Origin: Anammoximicrobium sp964486845
GTDB lineage: Bacteria; Planctomycetota; Planctomycetia; Pirellulales; Pirellulaceae
Reading direction: 5' to 3'
Assembly: GCA_964486845.1 (NCBI GenBank)
Contig: CAZAQY010000004.1
Coordinates: 1 to 64,000, forward strand
Length of the DNA stretch: 64,000 nt
Numbering within the stretch: the stretch's first letter is position 1; each line of letters begins with the position of its first letter. Below the pieces are notes generated by a model. That model worked only from the letters and a program-made list of their open reading frames with translations, was not told the origin of the DNA and did not search any database. The position numbers and the translations under genes were made by a program. This document shows positions 43,754 to 52,529 of the stretch, in pieces.

Positions 43754-44947
43754 TCAGGTGTACTGCGGGATCTTCATCAGTTCGCCGTTCTTGAGGGCTG
43801 ACTGGTGCGCGACGATGCCTGCCACGGTCATGTTCAAGGCCCAGGCGACGTTCACCAGCGGCTGGCGGTTTTCCAGGATCGACATCACGAACTCGTGGCC
43901 TAGGTAGCCGTGCGAGCCGCCGTGCCCGCCGGCTTCCACCGCGGGCGGCAGCGCCGGTTTGGCGAGGTTCGGCAACGTCTTCTCCAGGCCCTCGTACTTC
44001 TCACCGACCATCGAACCCTTTTGGCCGCGGACCCGGCCCACTTCGCCGCCGTAGCCCGGTGTGTCCCAGCTGACGGCCATCCGCGACATGCCGCCCTCGC
44101 TGGTGCGGAACAGGGCGATCTCGGTGCCGAACGGGTTCTTGTAGCGGTTGTTCTCCGGCTTCAATTCGTCACGGATGCTGGGCATCCCCAGGCACGAGAC
44201 CTCGGTAAAGCTGCCCCCGGTCACGCCCACGTAGTAGGCGTTCGAGTGCGTCGGATACCATTGCGGCGGCAGCCCGATCCGCCAGTCCTTGTACGACGGA
44301 ATCACGGCGCAGGCGTAATGGAAGTACTCGCCTTCGCTGTACACCAACTGGCCGAAACCGCCGGCGTTGTAGATCTGGCGCATGGCGTACAGGTCGGCAT
44401 GGAAGCACGACGTCTCGAACATCATGTAGTTCAGGCCCGACTTTTTTACGGTCTCGAACAGCCGGTCGGCATCCTCCAGACGCTCCCAGACAGCGGGCAC
44501 CGCCGTCGCCACGTGCTTGCCGTGCTGGAGCACCTCGATGCAGTGGCGGCAATGGCTGGGCGCATCCGTGGCGACGAAGATGGCTTCGATCGAGTCGTCC
44601 TTGACCATTTCTTCCAGCGAGGGATACGTCTTTTCGCACTTGCACGCTTGAGCCAGCGCCTGGCAGCGGTCGGGGAACAGATCGCTGACGGCCACCACCT
44701 GGACGTTCGGGTGGTGCTGCAGCGAGAACTGCGAGCCGAATCGGCACACGCCGAACCCGACGATCCCCATGCGAATCTTCCGATCGGAGACGGGCTTCCA
44801 AGCTGCTCCCGGCTGGGGGGCGGACTTCTCCTTCTCGAACCCCTGGATCTGCGGTTCGCCGGCGTTGGCCGACGCCGCCCAACCCAGGGCGGCCGCGCCG
44901 AGTCCAGCGGTTTTCAGAAAGGATCTGCGCGAGGTAGGTTTTGCCAT
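43754..44947 (-). CDS. Tat-exported Gfo/Idh/MocA family oxidoreductase
   Basis: A 397-residue protein. Its leader (TSRRSFLKTAGLGAAALG) carries the twin-arginine motif, so it should be folded with its NAD(P) cofactor and exported. The Rossmann motif is MGIVGFGVCRFGSQF, followed by DAIFVATDAPSHCRHCIE-type sequence and a C-terminal alpha/beta domain ending in GSHGYLGHEFVMSIL. The ATG at 44947 has AGGAG upstream. It lies downstream of a mono-heme protein and another Tat oxidoreductase on the same strand. The substrate is unknown, probably a sugar derivative. Confidence 0.9.
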   Translation of the reverse strand: MAKPTSRRSFLKTAGLGAAALGWAASANAGEPQIQGFEKEKSAPQPGAAWKPVSDRKIRMGIVGFGVCRFGSQFSLQHHPNVQVVAVSDLFPDRCQALAQACKCEKTYPSLEEMVKDDSIEAIFVATDAPSHCRHCIEVLQHGKHVATAVPAVWERLEDADRLFETVKKSGLNYMMFETSCFHADLYAMRQIYNAGGFGQLVYSEGEYFHYACAVIPSYKDWRIGLPPQWYPTHSNAYYVGVTGGSFTEVSCLGMPSIRDELKPENNRYKNPFGTEIALFRTSEGGMSRMAVSWDTPGYGGEVGRVRGQKGSMVGEKYEGLEKTLPNLAKPALPPAVEAGGHGGSHGYLGHEFVMSILENRQPLVNVAWALNMTVAGIVAHQSALKNGELMKIPQYT

Positions 44948-44977
44948 TGTCAATGCTCCTTCGAGTGTAGATGCGGC

Positions 44978-45382
44978 CTACTCACCCGGCTTGAGACCGT
45001 CGATTTCGCCTGCCCGAATCAACTCGGCATACGTTCTGCCGTTGGCGTCTTTGACGAGGTCCAGCTTCTTGATCACCGCGCCGAATTCCCGCTTGATCTC
45101 GTCTTTGACCTCTTCCTCCTCCTCTTCCATGCCCTTGACGGCGTTCAACCGCTCGGTGATCCGCCGGCCTGCGACCAGTTTCCCGATGACGTCGCCGAAC
45201 GGCGTCAACTTGTCTCTGGTCATCTCCGCTTCCTCGTCTGCCTCCTTGATGTGGCACGAATTGCACGACACGAAACGGAGCTTGTAGTGCTTCTTGAGCA
45301 CGGTCCCCAACTCGGTTTGCCCGTAGACGGGCGGCGCCGCCAACGACGCCACAAGCCAAGCGGCCAAGACGGTTCTGGTCAT
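44978..45382 (-). CDS. Small exported mono-heme protein
   Basis: A 134-residue protein with signal peptide MTRTVLAAWLVASLAAPPVYG, one heme-binding motif CNSCH near residue 43 in KLRFVSCNSCHIKEADEE, and a highly charged helical C-terminus including a run of glutamates near residue 90. It lacks an obvious distal methionine in the usual place. It should be periplasmic and could pass electrons to or from the neighbouring exported oxidoreductases, but that is only inferred from gene order. The ATG at 45382 is chosen as the start of the leader. Confidence 0.75.
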   Translation of the reverse strand: MTRTVLAAWLVASLAAPPVYGQTELGTVLKKHYKLRFVSCNSCHIKEADEEAEMTRDKLTPFGDVIGKLVAGRRITERLNAVKGMEEEEEEVKDEIKREFGAVIKKLDLVKDANGRTYAELIRAGEIDGLKPGE

Positions 45383-45470
45383 GCGTTTCAAGTTTTGGTC
45401 CTCCCTCGTCAAGACGACGATAACTTCCCGAGGCCAAAAACGCAAGAGGGGTTCGTTCTCTTGGACGACG

Positions 45471-46841
45471 CTACATGTCGATTTCGTAACCCTTGCGGCT
45501 TTCCCGTGCGAGAAACGCGTTCGCTCCGGCGTCGCCGGCGATCTCACGCCGGGCGGGATCCCAGTTGACTTCCCGGCCCAGACGCATGGCGATGTTCGCG
45601 AGGTGGCATATTTCGAGCATGCGGTTATGCGACCAGACGTCGGAGATCGGTTGCTTTCGAGACTTCATACACTCGATGAAGTTGGCGCTGTGGTTCTCAC
45701 TGATCGTTCCACCATAAACCTCTTCGAGCGCTCCCTCCGGCAGCGGATTGTCCTTCAGCTCGTCGACCGGCTTCCCGGCGATCCGGCCGCGGTTGACGAA
45801 GAACCGCCCTTCCGTGCCCTCGAAGAGAATGCCGTTGTCGCCTTCGCTGGCAATCATCATCTCGACGTTGTTGGGCATCTCGGCCCGGATCGTGAAGCTG
45901 GTCGCGACGTTGTAGCGATCGTCGACCACGGGATATCCGTCCTTGTACTCGCAAGCCAAAGTGTATTCCAACGGCGTCACTTTGCTGGGCCCCGTACCGC
46001 CGGCGCCGATCGCCCAGCATGCGATGTCGACGTGGTGGGCGCCCCAGTCCGTGAGTTTTCCGCCCGAGTATTCGTGCCAGTTGCGGAAAGAGTAGTGCGC
46101 GTTGCTGTACAGCGGTACGCCGCCGCCGTAGCCTGTTCGCATTTCCGGTAGCGCTCGGTACGGAACTTTCGGTGCTGGTCCGAGCCAGAATTCCCAATCG
46201 AGTTCTTCGGGAACGGGAGCAACGGGAATGACTGGCGAAGCCGGCATGCCGCCGATGCCGCACGTCACCTTCTTGACGGCGCCGATGCGTCCGTGTTTCA
46301 CCAGGGCGATCGCCTGGAGGAAGCGATGCCCGCTTTCGGTACGCTGCATGGTGCCGACCTGGAAGACGCGCCCCGTCTCTTTGACGACTTTCTCGATTAG
46401 CTTCCCTTCGTCAATGGTCAGCGTGAGCGGTTTTTCACAGTAGACGTCTTTTCCCGCGAGCATGGCTTCGACCGCAATCTTCGTGTGCCAGTGGTCGGGC
46501 GTGGCGATCATGACCGCGTCGATGTCTTTTCGATCGTGGACTTGCCGATAGTCTTTGTAGGCATCTGGTTTCTTGCCTTGTTTCTGTTCCGTCTTCTCGA
46601 CGTTGATTGCGAGTACTTTCGAGTCCACGTCGGCCAGTGCTGCGAAATCGGCGAACTGGAAGGTTTTCTGGGTGATGGCCCAGCCTTGATTTCGAAGGCC
46701 GATCGTCGCCAAGACAGGACGGTCATTAGGCGACTGGCGGCCGAGGGCTCGGTTGGTCCAGGGCAGCATCACGCTCGCGGCCCCTGTGGCGGCGACGCTC
46801 TGGAGAAATCGACGACGTCTTGTCTGGTGAGAATCTGACAT
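45471..46841 (-). CDS. Tat-exported Gfo/Idh/MocA family oxidoreductase
   Basis: A 456-residue protein with twin-arginine leader TRRRRFLQSVAATGAASVML. The nucleotide-binding domain includes DAVMIATPDHWHTKIAVEAM and EKPLTLTIDEGK. The C-terminal domain includes RTGYGGGVPLYSNAHYSFR and TDWGAHHVDIACWAIG, a metal/substrate site seen in the larger planctomycete members. It heads a three-gene minus-strand set with the mono-heme protein and the other Tat oxidoreductase. The ATG at 46841 is the first start before the leader. Confidence 0.9.
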   Translation of the reverse strand: MSDSHQTRRRRFLQSVAATGAASVMLPWTNRALGRQSPNDRPVLATIGLRNQGWAITQKTFQFADFAALADVDSKVLAINVEKTEQKQGKKPDAYKDYRQVHDRKDIDAVMIATPDHWHTKIAVEAMLAGKDVYCEKPLTLTIDEGKLIEKVVKETGRVFQVGTMQRTESGHRFLQAIALVKHGRIGAVKKVTCGIGGMPASPVIPVAPVPEELDWEFWLGPAPKVPYRALPEMRTGYGGGVPLYSNAHYSFRNWHEYSGGKLTDWGAHHVDIACWAIGAGGTGPSKVTPLEYTLACEYKDGYPVVDDRYNVATSFTIRAEMPNNVEMMIASEGDNGILFEGTEGRFFVNRGRIAGKPVDELKDNPLPEGALEEVYGGTISENHSANFIECMKSRKQPISDVWSHNRMLEICHLANIAMRLGREVNWDPARREIAGDAGANAFLARESRKGYEIDM

Positions 46842-47727
46842 GGGTTGGAATCCTTCTTGGGAAACGGAAACGAGTGCTTCTCGGTGAAGTCGGGCGGGGT
46901 CACGCGCCGGGAGCGAACTCGTCTGGAAGCCGCGCAACGACATTCGGCACGCACCAAGGTGTCGATGCTGGTCAACCATCACCGTCCCAGTATATCAGAA
47001 TCCTCTGCCGCTTGCACCTGCCGCTGCGCGGCCTCAGGCTGCCGTCCGTAACAGTCCCAGAAGTCAGCCGCGGTGTGATGGTTCATAGCGGCCGTGTACG
47101 CCCAGCCCGGTATTCAGCCTGGGCGCGATCAGCGAGGCAGCCTCGAACTCACCACCGCCCAATCGGTCGCAGAGGATGCAGCGACGTTAAGAACGCCAAG
47201 GCAAAACCCAAAGCCAGGACAGCACTTGCCGACATCGGTCTGACTCCTGCATTGCCCCCAAGATCAGCCCCCGCTTTCCGAACTACACGTGGCGATGGGC
47301 CGAGGGAAACCACGAACAAGACATACAAACGGCGTGCCAAAAAGGATTGCCAGCGATACTAACTCGTTTAGCTATAACGACTTGCGATTGACCTTGGCGG
47401 ACAGCATGTCCGGCGAGTCCACAAGAACTGTCGTCAAACCGAGTTGGTCTGCGCTCGAAACCGCAAACCGTTGCGGCTCCGCGTCGAATCTGCGGCGTTT
47501 TCGGTTCCCCGTAGCACGCGCTCTCCGAGCCGTGCAGCTTTTGTAAGAATTTCGGACATACTGGCACGGCTCGGAGAGCCATGCTACAAGTCGGCACCGG
47601 CACGGCTCGGAGAGCCATGCTACGAATAATCCCAGTCGCGTCGCGGGCTGGCAGGTTTTGCTCGCGTGCCGGGCGGGCGTATAATCAGTCGGAGTGAGCC
47701 AGCGTTGGTTCGCCTGCAGGAAGGAAC
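46842..47727. other. 886-base gene-free region with dispersed repeats
   Basis: No convincing protein gene was found. The left part (46842-47500) holds only short unsupported frames, including a 63-codon minus-strand ORF at 47149-47340 with one hydrophobic stretch (ASAVLALGFALAFLTSL). The right part carries three copies of the GGCACGGCTCGGAGAGCC repeat. Promoters for the divergent flanking genes should lie here. Confidence 0.5.
47511..47623. repeat. Three copies of the GGCACGGCTCGGAGAGCC repeat
   Basis: Two identical 25-base copies lie at 47563-47587 and 47599-47623 in direct orientation. A degenerate inverted copy lies at 47511-47535. Each has a small internal stem (GGCT/AGCC) and ends ATGCTAC. 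A fourth identical copy is at 55686-55710. Confidence 0.85.
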
Positions 47728-49941
47728 ATGAACCGAGGAATTGTCCGCCAACGCGCGTTCGTTGCAGCGACCGCGCGACTGTTGATCCTGGCCTGCGGCG
47801 CCAGCCTTCTGGCGGCCGCCGGGGACGATGGCGGTGCGCGCAAGAAGCCTGCCGGCGCCAAGCAGCCTGAACCGGCCAGGACGAGCGCCGCGCAGCTGAT
47901 CCGTGTCCCGACGCCGATTGCAGGAGAAGTCGATACGCGTTTGAAGGCGATGATCGACGAGTTGCTGGTGCGTTGGCAGGACGCCAGCGGACGCCCTACG
48001 TTGATCCTGGAGTTCGGCGGTGGTGACGAGGCCGCGCAGCGGGCCAGCCAGTTTGAGCGTGCCTTGTCGCTGGCTCGTTACTTGGCGGGGGAAGACTTGG
48101 GCCGCGTTCGCACCGTCGCCTATTTGAACGGACCCGTGCACGGACACGCCGTCCTGCCGGTATTGGCTTGCGAGCAGATCATCTCGCATCCGGATGCCGA
48201 ATTGGGGCGAGCGGGATTGGCGGACGACGCGCGGGACCCCACGGTCCGCAGCGGGTACGTCGAAATCGCGGAGCGACGCCGGACCGTTCCCAAGGCGGTG
48301 GTGCTGGGGATGCTCGATCCGCAGTTGGCGGTTTCTCGCGTGCAAACACAGGACGGCGTGCGGTTTGTCTTGTCCGACGAGTTGGACGAACTGCAGAAGC
48401 AATCCGCGGTGCGTTCGGTCGAGCAGGTGATCCCCGCTGGGCAACTGGGTAACTTTACCGGCACCGAGTTGCGGTTGAAGTACGGATTGGTGAGCCACCT
48501 GGCCAGGGATCGTCTGCAATTGGCCTCGGCCCTGCAGTTGCCCGCCGGAGGCGTGGAAGAAGACCCGACGCTGGCCGTGGGCCGGCGGGCCGTCCGCGTG
48601 GACTTGACGGGCCCGATCAAGCCGGACACGGTGAACTGGGTCGAACGCGGGATCCGGGAAAAGGTCGAGCAGGAGCAGGTCAATTTCGTTTGTCTGGTGA
48701 TCGACAGCCCCGGCGGATCGCCGGAGGACAGCGTGCGGCTGGCCGGGTACTTGTCCGGTTTGGATGCCAGCCAGGTGCGCACGGTGGCCTTTGTCGCCTC
48801 CGAGGCGCGGTCCGACGCGGCGCTGGTCGCCCTGGCCTGCGATCAGCTGCTGATGACGGACACGGCCGTGTTGGGCGGCCCCGGCGCTCGGCGCATTAGT
48901 TCTCGCAAGTCGGAGGCGTTGCGGATCGCCGTCCGCGAGCTGGCCAAGTCCAAGAGCATGAATTGGTCGCTGCCGGCGGCCATGATCGACGCCGATTTGG
49001 CCGTGCGGCGTTACCAGCGGCCGGGGACCGGTGAAGTGCGGTATTTCTGCGAGCAGGAACTGGCCGAGCAGGAACATCCGCAGGACTGGCGGGCGGAAGG
49101 CGACATCCAGACGCGGAACGGATTGCGGGGCAGCGAGGCCGTCGAGTTGCGGCTGGCGCGGTTCAACGTCGCCGACTGGGACGACGTGAAAAGGACGTAC
49201 CATTTCGAGAGCGAGTTGGGGATGGTCCAGCGGAACTGGGCGCATACGGTGGTCGAATTCCTGGCTTCGCCGCGAGTCGCCGGGACGCTGCTGTTTGCCG
49301 CCTGGTTCACGCTGATGATCGAGTTTTCGACGCCGGGAGTTGGACTGGCCGGCTTCGCGTCGGCGGTGTGTTTTGTGTTGTTTTTCTGGGCGCATTTTCT
49401 GCACGGCACCGCGGGCTGGCTGGAGATCATGTTGTTCGCTACGGGAGTCGCATGCCTGGTCCTGGAGATTTTCGTGCTGCCCGGCGTGGGCGCCTTTGGC
49501 ATCGGCGGCGGGCTGCTGATCGTCGTATCGATTCTGTTGGCGAGCCAGACCTTTGTGATTCCCTCCAATGCTTACGAATGGAGCCAACTGCCCAGTTCGT
49601 TGTTCATGCTGGCGGCCGCGGGCGGCGGGGCCTTTGCCGCGATGGTCGTCGCGCGGCGCTTGGTGACCGAGGCGCCGCTCTTCCGCCGCGTGTCCTTGGA
49701 CACCCCTGACGGCCAACAGCGGGAGCAGATTCGCCGCCAGGAAGCGCTGGTGCACTGGGATTACTTGGTGGGCAAGCGGGGCGTGACGATCACGCAATTG
49801 ACTCCGTCGGGCAAGGCCCGCTTTGGCGACGCGCGGGTGGACGTGATCAGCGACGGCGAAGTGGTCCCGTGCGGGACGGACGTGGTCGTGGTGGAGGTCA
49901 GAGGCAACGAGGTGCTGGTCCGAGCCGTGGAAATCGGGTAA
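47728..49941 (+). CDS. Long NfeD-type membrane protein with two ClpP-like domains
   Basis: A 737-residue protein: signal peptide, two ClpP/SppA-like domains (~65-260 and ~290-440), a group of membrane segments (~515-640; LLFAAWFTLMIEFSTPGVGL, LEIFVLPGVGAFGIGGG) and a C-terminal OB-fold (VGKRGVTITQLTPSGKARFG). This is the long NfeD, or membrane serine protease, architecture with the protease-like part duplicated. The second domain keeps CLVIDSPGGSPEDS. The serine expected in a SAG-type motif is not obvious in either domain (PVHGHAVLP and EARSDAALV), so protease activity is doubtful. It heads a cassette with short NfeD and FloA. Confidence 0.85.
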   Translation: MNRGIVRQRAFVAATARLLILACGASLLAAAGDDGGARKKPAGAKQPEPARTSAAQLIRVPTPIAGEVDTRLKAMIDELLVRWQDASGRPTLILEFGGGDEAAQRASQFERALSLARYLAGEDLGRVRTVAYLNGPVHGHAVLPVLACEQIISHPDAELGRAGLADDARDPTVRSGYVEIAERRRTVPKAVVLGMLDPQLAVSRVQTQDGVRFVLSDELDELQKQSAVRSVEQVIPAGQLGNFTGTELRLKYGLVSHLARDRLQLASALQLPAGGVEEDPTLAVGRRAVRVDLTGPIKPDTVNWVERGIREKVEQEQVNFVCLVIDSPGGSPEDSVRLAGYLSGLDASQVRTVAFVASEARSDAALVALACDQLLMTDTAVLGGPGARRISSRKSEALRIAVRELAKSKSMNWSLPAAMIDADLAVRRYQRPGTGEVRYFCEQELAEQEHPQDWRAEGDIQTRNGLRGSEAVELRLARFNVADWDDVKRTYHFESELGMVQRNWAHTVVEFLASPRVAGTLLFAAWFTLMIEFSTPGVGLAGFASAVCFVLFFWAHFLHGTAGWLEIMLFATGVACLVLEIFVLPGVGAFGIGGGLLIVVSILLASQTFVIPSNAYEWSQLPSSLFMLAAAGGGAFAAMVVARRLVTEAPLFRRVSLDTPDGQQREQIRRQEALVHWDYLVGKRGVTITQLTPSGKARFGDARVDVISDGEVVPCGTDVVVVEVRGNEVLVRAVEIG

Positions 49942-49980
49942 ACTAGGTTCCTAAGAGGCAAGCACGACACGGGTTGTTGA

Positions 49981-50006
49981 AGTGCGGCGCCTTGTCGCCG
50001 CTTTGG
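49981..50006. repeat. 26-bp dispersed repeat, direct copy
   Basis: This 26-base sequence beginning AGTGCGGCGCCTTGTCGC is identical to 57608-57633. It contains a small internal stem (GCGGC/GCCGC). It lies between the long and short nfeD genes. Confidence 0.85.
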
Positions 50007-50097
50007 ATTTGACGTTGTGTCGTGGCGGTCAGACGGGGATCGGGGTGTTCGTCTGGCTTTGGTCTGCAGCTATCGGATCGTGTTGGGAGATACGTTT

Positions 50098-50682
50098 GTG
50101 ACCGACGCATTGTTGTGGTCGATCCTGTTGCTGGCGTTGGGCTTGGGGCTGATCGCACTGGAGTTGCTTGTTCCCTCCGGCGGCGTGCTTGGCATTTTGG
50201 CGGCGCTGGCCATCATCGCGTCCATCGCCGTGGCTTTCAGCGGTGGTTGGGTGACGGGCGTCATCATGCTGGTCGCGACGATGCTGATCCTGCCCGTGGC
50301 CCTGGCGGCAGCGATCCACTATTGGCCGCGGACGCCGATCGGCCGGATGATTTTGTTGGAGGCGCCGCAGAACGAGGAAGAAGTGTTGCCGGACACGCCG
50401 GAGCATCGGAAGCTGAAGGACCTGATCGGGAAGCGCGGTACGGCCAAGACGAAAATGCTGCCCAGCGGCGCGGTCGTGATTGACGGGCGGGTGTATGATG
50501 CGATTGGCGAGGGGATGGCCATCGATCCCGGCCAGTCGGTTCGCGTGACGGCGGTGCGGACCAATCGCGTCGTGGTGGTGCTGGAGGACGGTCCCCGCGA
50601 ATTGCTGACGGAAACGGCCGACGTGCTCGCCCAGCCGGCGCGCAGCTTGGGGCTGGAATCGTTGGAACCGCCGGCGAGTTAA
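50098..50682 (+). CDS. Short NfeD family protein
   Basis: A 194-residue membrane protein with three hydrophobic segments (LLWSILLLALGLGLIALELL, LGILAALAIIASIAVAF, GVIMLVATMLILPVALAAA). A C-terminal OB-fold follows (LKDLIGKRGTAKTKMLPSGAVVIDGRVYDA). Short NfeD proteins are regularly encoded beside flotillins and are thought to modulate them. The GTG at 50098 is chosen because GGGAGA precedes it at suitable spacing and the first membrane helix starts there. It lies 209 bases upstream of floA. Confidence 0.9.
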   Translation: MTDALLWSILLLALGLGLIALELLVPSGGVLGILAALAIIASIAVAFSGGWVTGVIMLVATMLILPVALAAAIHYWPRTPIGRMILLEAPQNEEEVLPDTPEHRKLKDLIGKRGTAKTKMLPSGAVVIDGRVYDAIGEGMAIDPGQSVRVTAVRTNRVVVVLEDGPRELLTETADVLAQPARSLGLESLEPPAS

Positions 50683-50891
50683 GCGACGCGGTTTCTGGCC
50701 GCAACCAGACTTCGCCGTAAGCTTGGGAACCCGGAGTACGAAAAGGGGCTTTCCACGAGCGGCTGCAGAAAAATCCGTGGACAAACCCGGAGCTTGACAA
50801 TTGCACCCGAGCGCCGCTCGGTGTAAAACGGGGAGTTGCTGGCTGAGCCTGATTGTTTGCGGCCGTGACCATTCTTGCGGAGGTTACTCTG

Positions 50892-51944
50892 ATGCGCATC
50901 TTCGCCCAACAAGAAATCGACCCGACCACGCTGGTGGGCATCGGGATCGCCGTCGTGATCTTGATTATCCTGATGGTGATCTTCGGCGTCTTCGCCCGTT
51001 ACTTCCGATTGTGGATTCAATGCGTGCTGACCAAGGCCGGGATCACGATCTGGGACTTGTTGGGCATGACTTTCCGCAAAGTCAATCCCACGGTGATTGT
51101 GCGCAGCAAGATCATGGCGGTCCAGGCGGGCATTACGGACAAAATGGGCTTGACCAGCCGGGCGTTGGAAGCCCACTATCTGGCCGGCGGGAATGTGCCG
51201 CTGGTGGTCCGGGCGCTGATCGCGGCGCAGAAAGCGAAAATTGTCGACCTATCTTTCCGGGAAGCCACGGCCTGCGATCTGGCGGGACGCAACGTGCTGG
51301 AAGCCGTCCAGACCAGCGTCTATCCGAAAGTGATCGACTGTCCGCCGCGTGCTTCGGGCAAGTCCTCGTTGGACGCCATGGCCAAAAACGGCATTCAACT
51401 CAAGGTCCGAGCCCGCGTCACCGTGCGGGCGAACCTGCAGCAGTTGATCGGCGGCGCCACGGAGGAGACGATCGTCGCCCGCGTGGGCGAGGGCATCGTC
51501 AGCGCCATCGGCTCGGCGGAAACACACGCCCACGTCTTGGAGAACCCGGATATGATTTCCAAGGCGGTGCTGGCCCGCAAGTTGGACTCGCAAACGGCCT
51601 TTAAGATCGTCTCGATCGACATTGCCGACATCGACGTGGGCGAAAACATCGGCGCCCGACTGCAGGCCGATCAGGCCGAGGCCGACACGCGCGTCGCGCG
51701 GGCGCAAGCCGAAGGCCGCCGGGCGGCGGCCGTAGCCCGCGAGCAGGAAATGACGGCTGCCATCGAGGACAGCCGCGCCAAGGTGGTCGACGCCGAGGCG
51801 GAAGTGCCCAAGGCCATGGCCGAGGCGTTCCGCACTGCCAAGCTGAGCGTGCTGGATTACTTCAAATTGCGGAACGTCCAGGCGGATACGGAGATGCGGA
51901 AGTCGATCGCCACGAGCGCCACCGCCGGAGGCCGTCCGTCATGA
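50892..51944 (+). CDS. floA: Flotillin-like protein FloA
   Basis: A 350-residue SPFH-related protein. An N-terminal membrane-inserted segment (LVGIGIAVVILIILMVIFGV) is followed by a band-7-like domain (KVNPTVIVRSKIMAVQAGI, LEAHYLAGGNVPLVVRALI, GIQLKVRARVTVRANLQQL). A helical Ala/Glu-rich region comes last (LQADQAEADTRVARAQAEGR, VVDAEAEVPKAMAEAFR). FloA organises membrane microdomains. The ATG at 50892 has GGAGG about nine bases upstream. Its last four bases overlap the start of the next gene, showing translational coupling. Confidence 0.95.
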   Translation: MRIFAQQEIDPTTLVGIGIAVVILIILMVIFGVFARYFRLWIQCVLTKAGITIWDLLGMTFRKVNPTVIVRSKIMAVQAGITDKMGLTSRALEAHYLAGGNVPLVVRALIAAQKAKIVDLSFREATACDLAGRNVLEAVQTSVYPKVIDCPPRASGKSSLDAMAKNGIQLKVRARVTVRANLQQLIGGATEETIVARVGEGIVSAIGSAETHAHVLENPDMISKAVLARKLDSQTAFKIVSIDIADIDVGENIGARLQADQAEADTRVARAQAEGRRAAAVAREQEMTAAIEDSRAKVVDAEAEVPKAMAEAFRTAKLSVLDYFKLRNVQADTEMRKSIATSATAGGRPS

Positions 51945-52453
51945 GCATCATGCGCGACTTGGAGAATCTGTTGCGGGAAATCGCGGAGCAACAGCAGGGC
52001 CAACCGCGGCCCGGCCCCCAACGGTCTGCTCCGCCGCGCCCCGCCCCGCAACGGGCTCCGCAGCCCAGGCCGGCGCCGCAGCGTCCGGTGGCTTCTCGCT
52101 CCGCTCCGGTGGACGCGGAGGTCCTGGACGCCGAAATCGTCGATGCGGCGCCGGTGCGGCGGCGCGCCGCCGTCGCCCAGCACGTCGAGAAGCACCTGGA
52201 CACCAGCGATGTCACCGCCCGCGCCGCACAACTGGGCGCGGAAATCGGCCAGGCCGACGAGAAAGTCGAAGCCCACCTGCGCCAGAAGTTCGATCATGAC
52301 TTGAGTCGAATCAGCGATCCCGAAGACAAAGCCGGCGCGGCAGTCGGCGCCGCCCCTGCCGCTCGAATCGTTGAGTTGTTCCGCAGTCCCCAGTCGATTC
52401 AACAAGCGTTCATCCTGAACGAGATCATCAATCGTCCCGAACAGCGATGGTAA
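51941..52453 (+). CDS. Small proline-rich protein coupled to FloA
   Basis: A 170-residue protein whose ATG overlaps the floA stop by four bases (ATGA). It has a helical N-terminus (MSIMRDLENLLREIAEQQ), a proline/arginine/glutamine-rich stretch at ~20-55, a conserved-looking middle (QHVEKHLDTSDVTARAAQLG, EAHLRQKFDHDLSRI) and a helical C-terminus (IVELFRSPQSIQQAFILNEI). There is no signal peptide or membrane segment. I do not recognise a named family. Strict coupling suggests that it works with flotillin in the cytosol. Confidence 0.75.
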   Translation: MSIMRDLENLLREIAEQQQGQPRPGPQRSAPPRPAPQRAPQPRPAPQRPVASRSAPVDAEVLDAEIVDAAPVRRRAAVAQHVEKHLDTSDVTARAAQLGAEIGQADEKVEAHLRQKFDHDLSRISDPEDKAGAAVGAAPAARIVELFRSPQSIQQAFILNEIINRPEQRW

Positions 52454-52456
52454 AGT

Positions 52457-52478
52457 GGCCATCACGCTCCGCGTGATG
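52457..52478. repeat. Palindromic ATCACGC...GCGTGAT repeat
   Basis: ATCACGCTCCGCGTGAT forms a 7-bp stem with a 3-base loop, directly after the stop of the FloA-coupled gene. It is an inverted-orientation relative of the 59651-59737 repeat. It could act as a weak terminator or processing hairpin. Confidence 0.7.
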
Positions 52479-52529
52479 TCAGCCAGCCTAAGCAAGGGCT
52501 CCGCAAGACTCGTAGAGAGAACGACATTC

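Noticed and set aside
47149..47340. A 63-codon minus-strand ORF with one hydrophobic stretch
   Set aside because: It has no ribosome binding site or recognised family. The hydrophobic stretch alone is weak support in GC-rich intergenic DNA.
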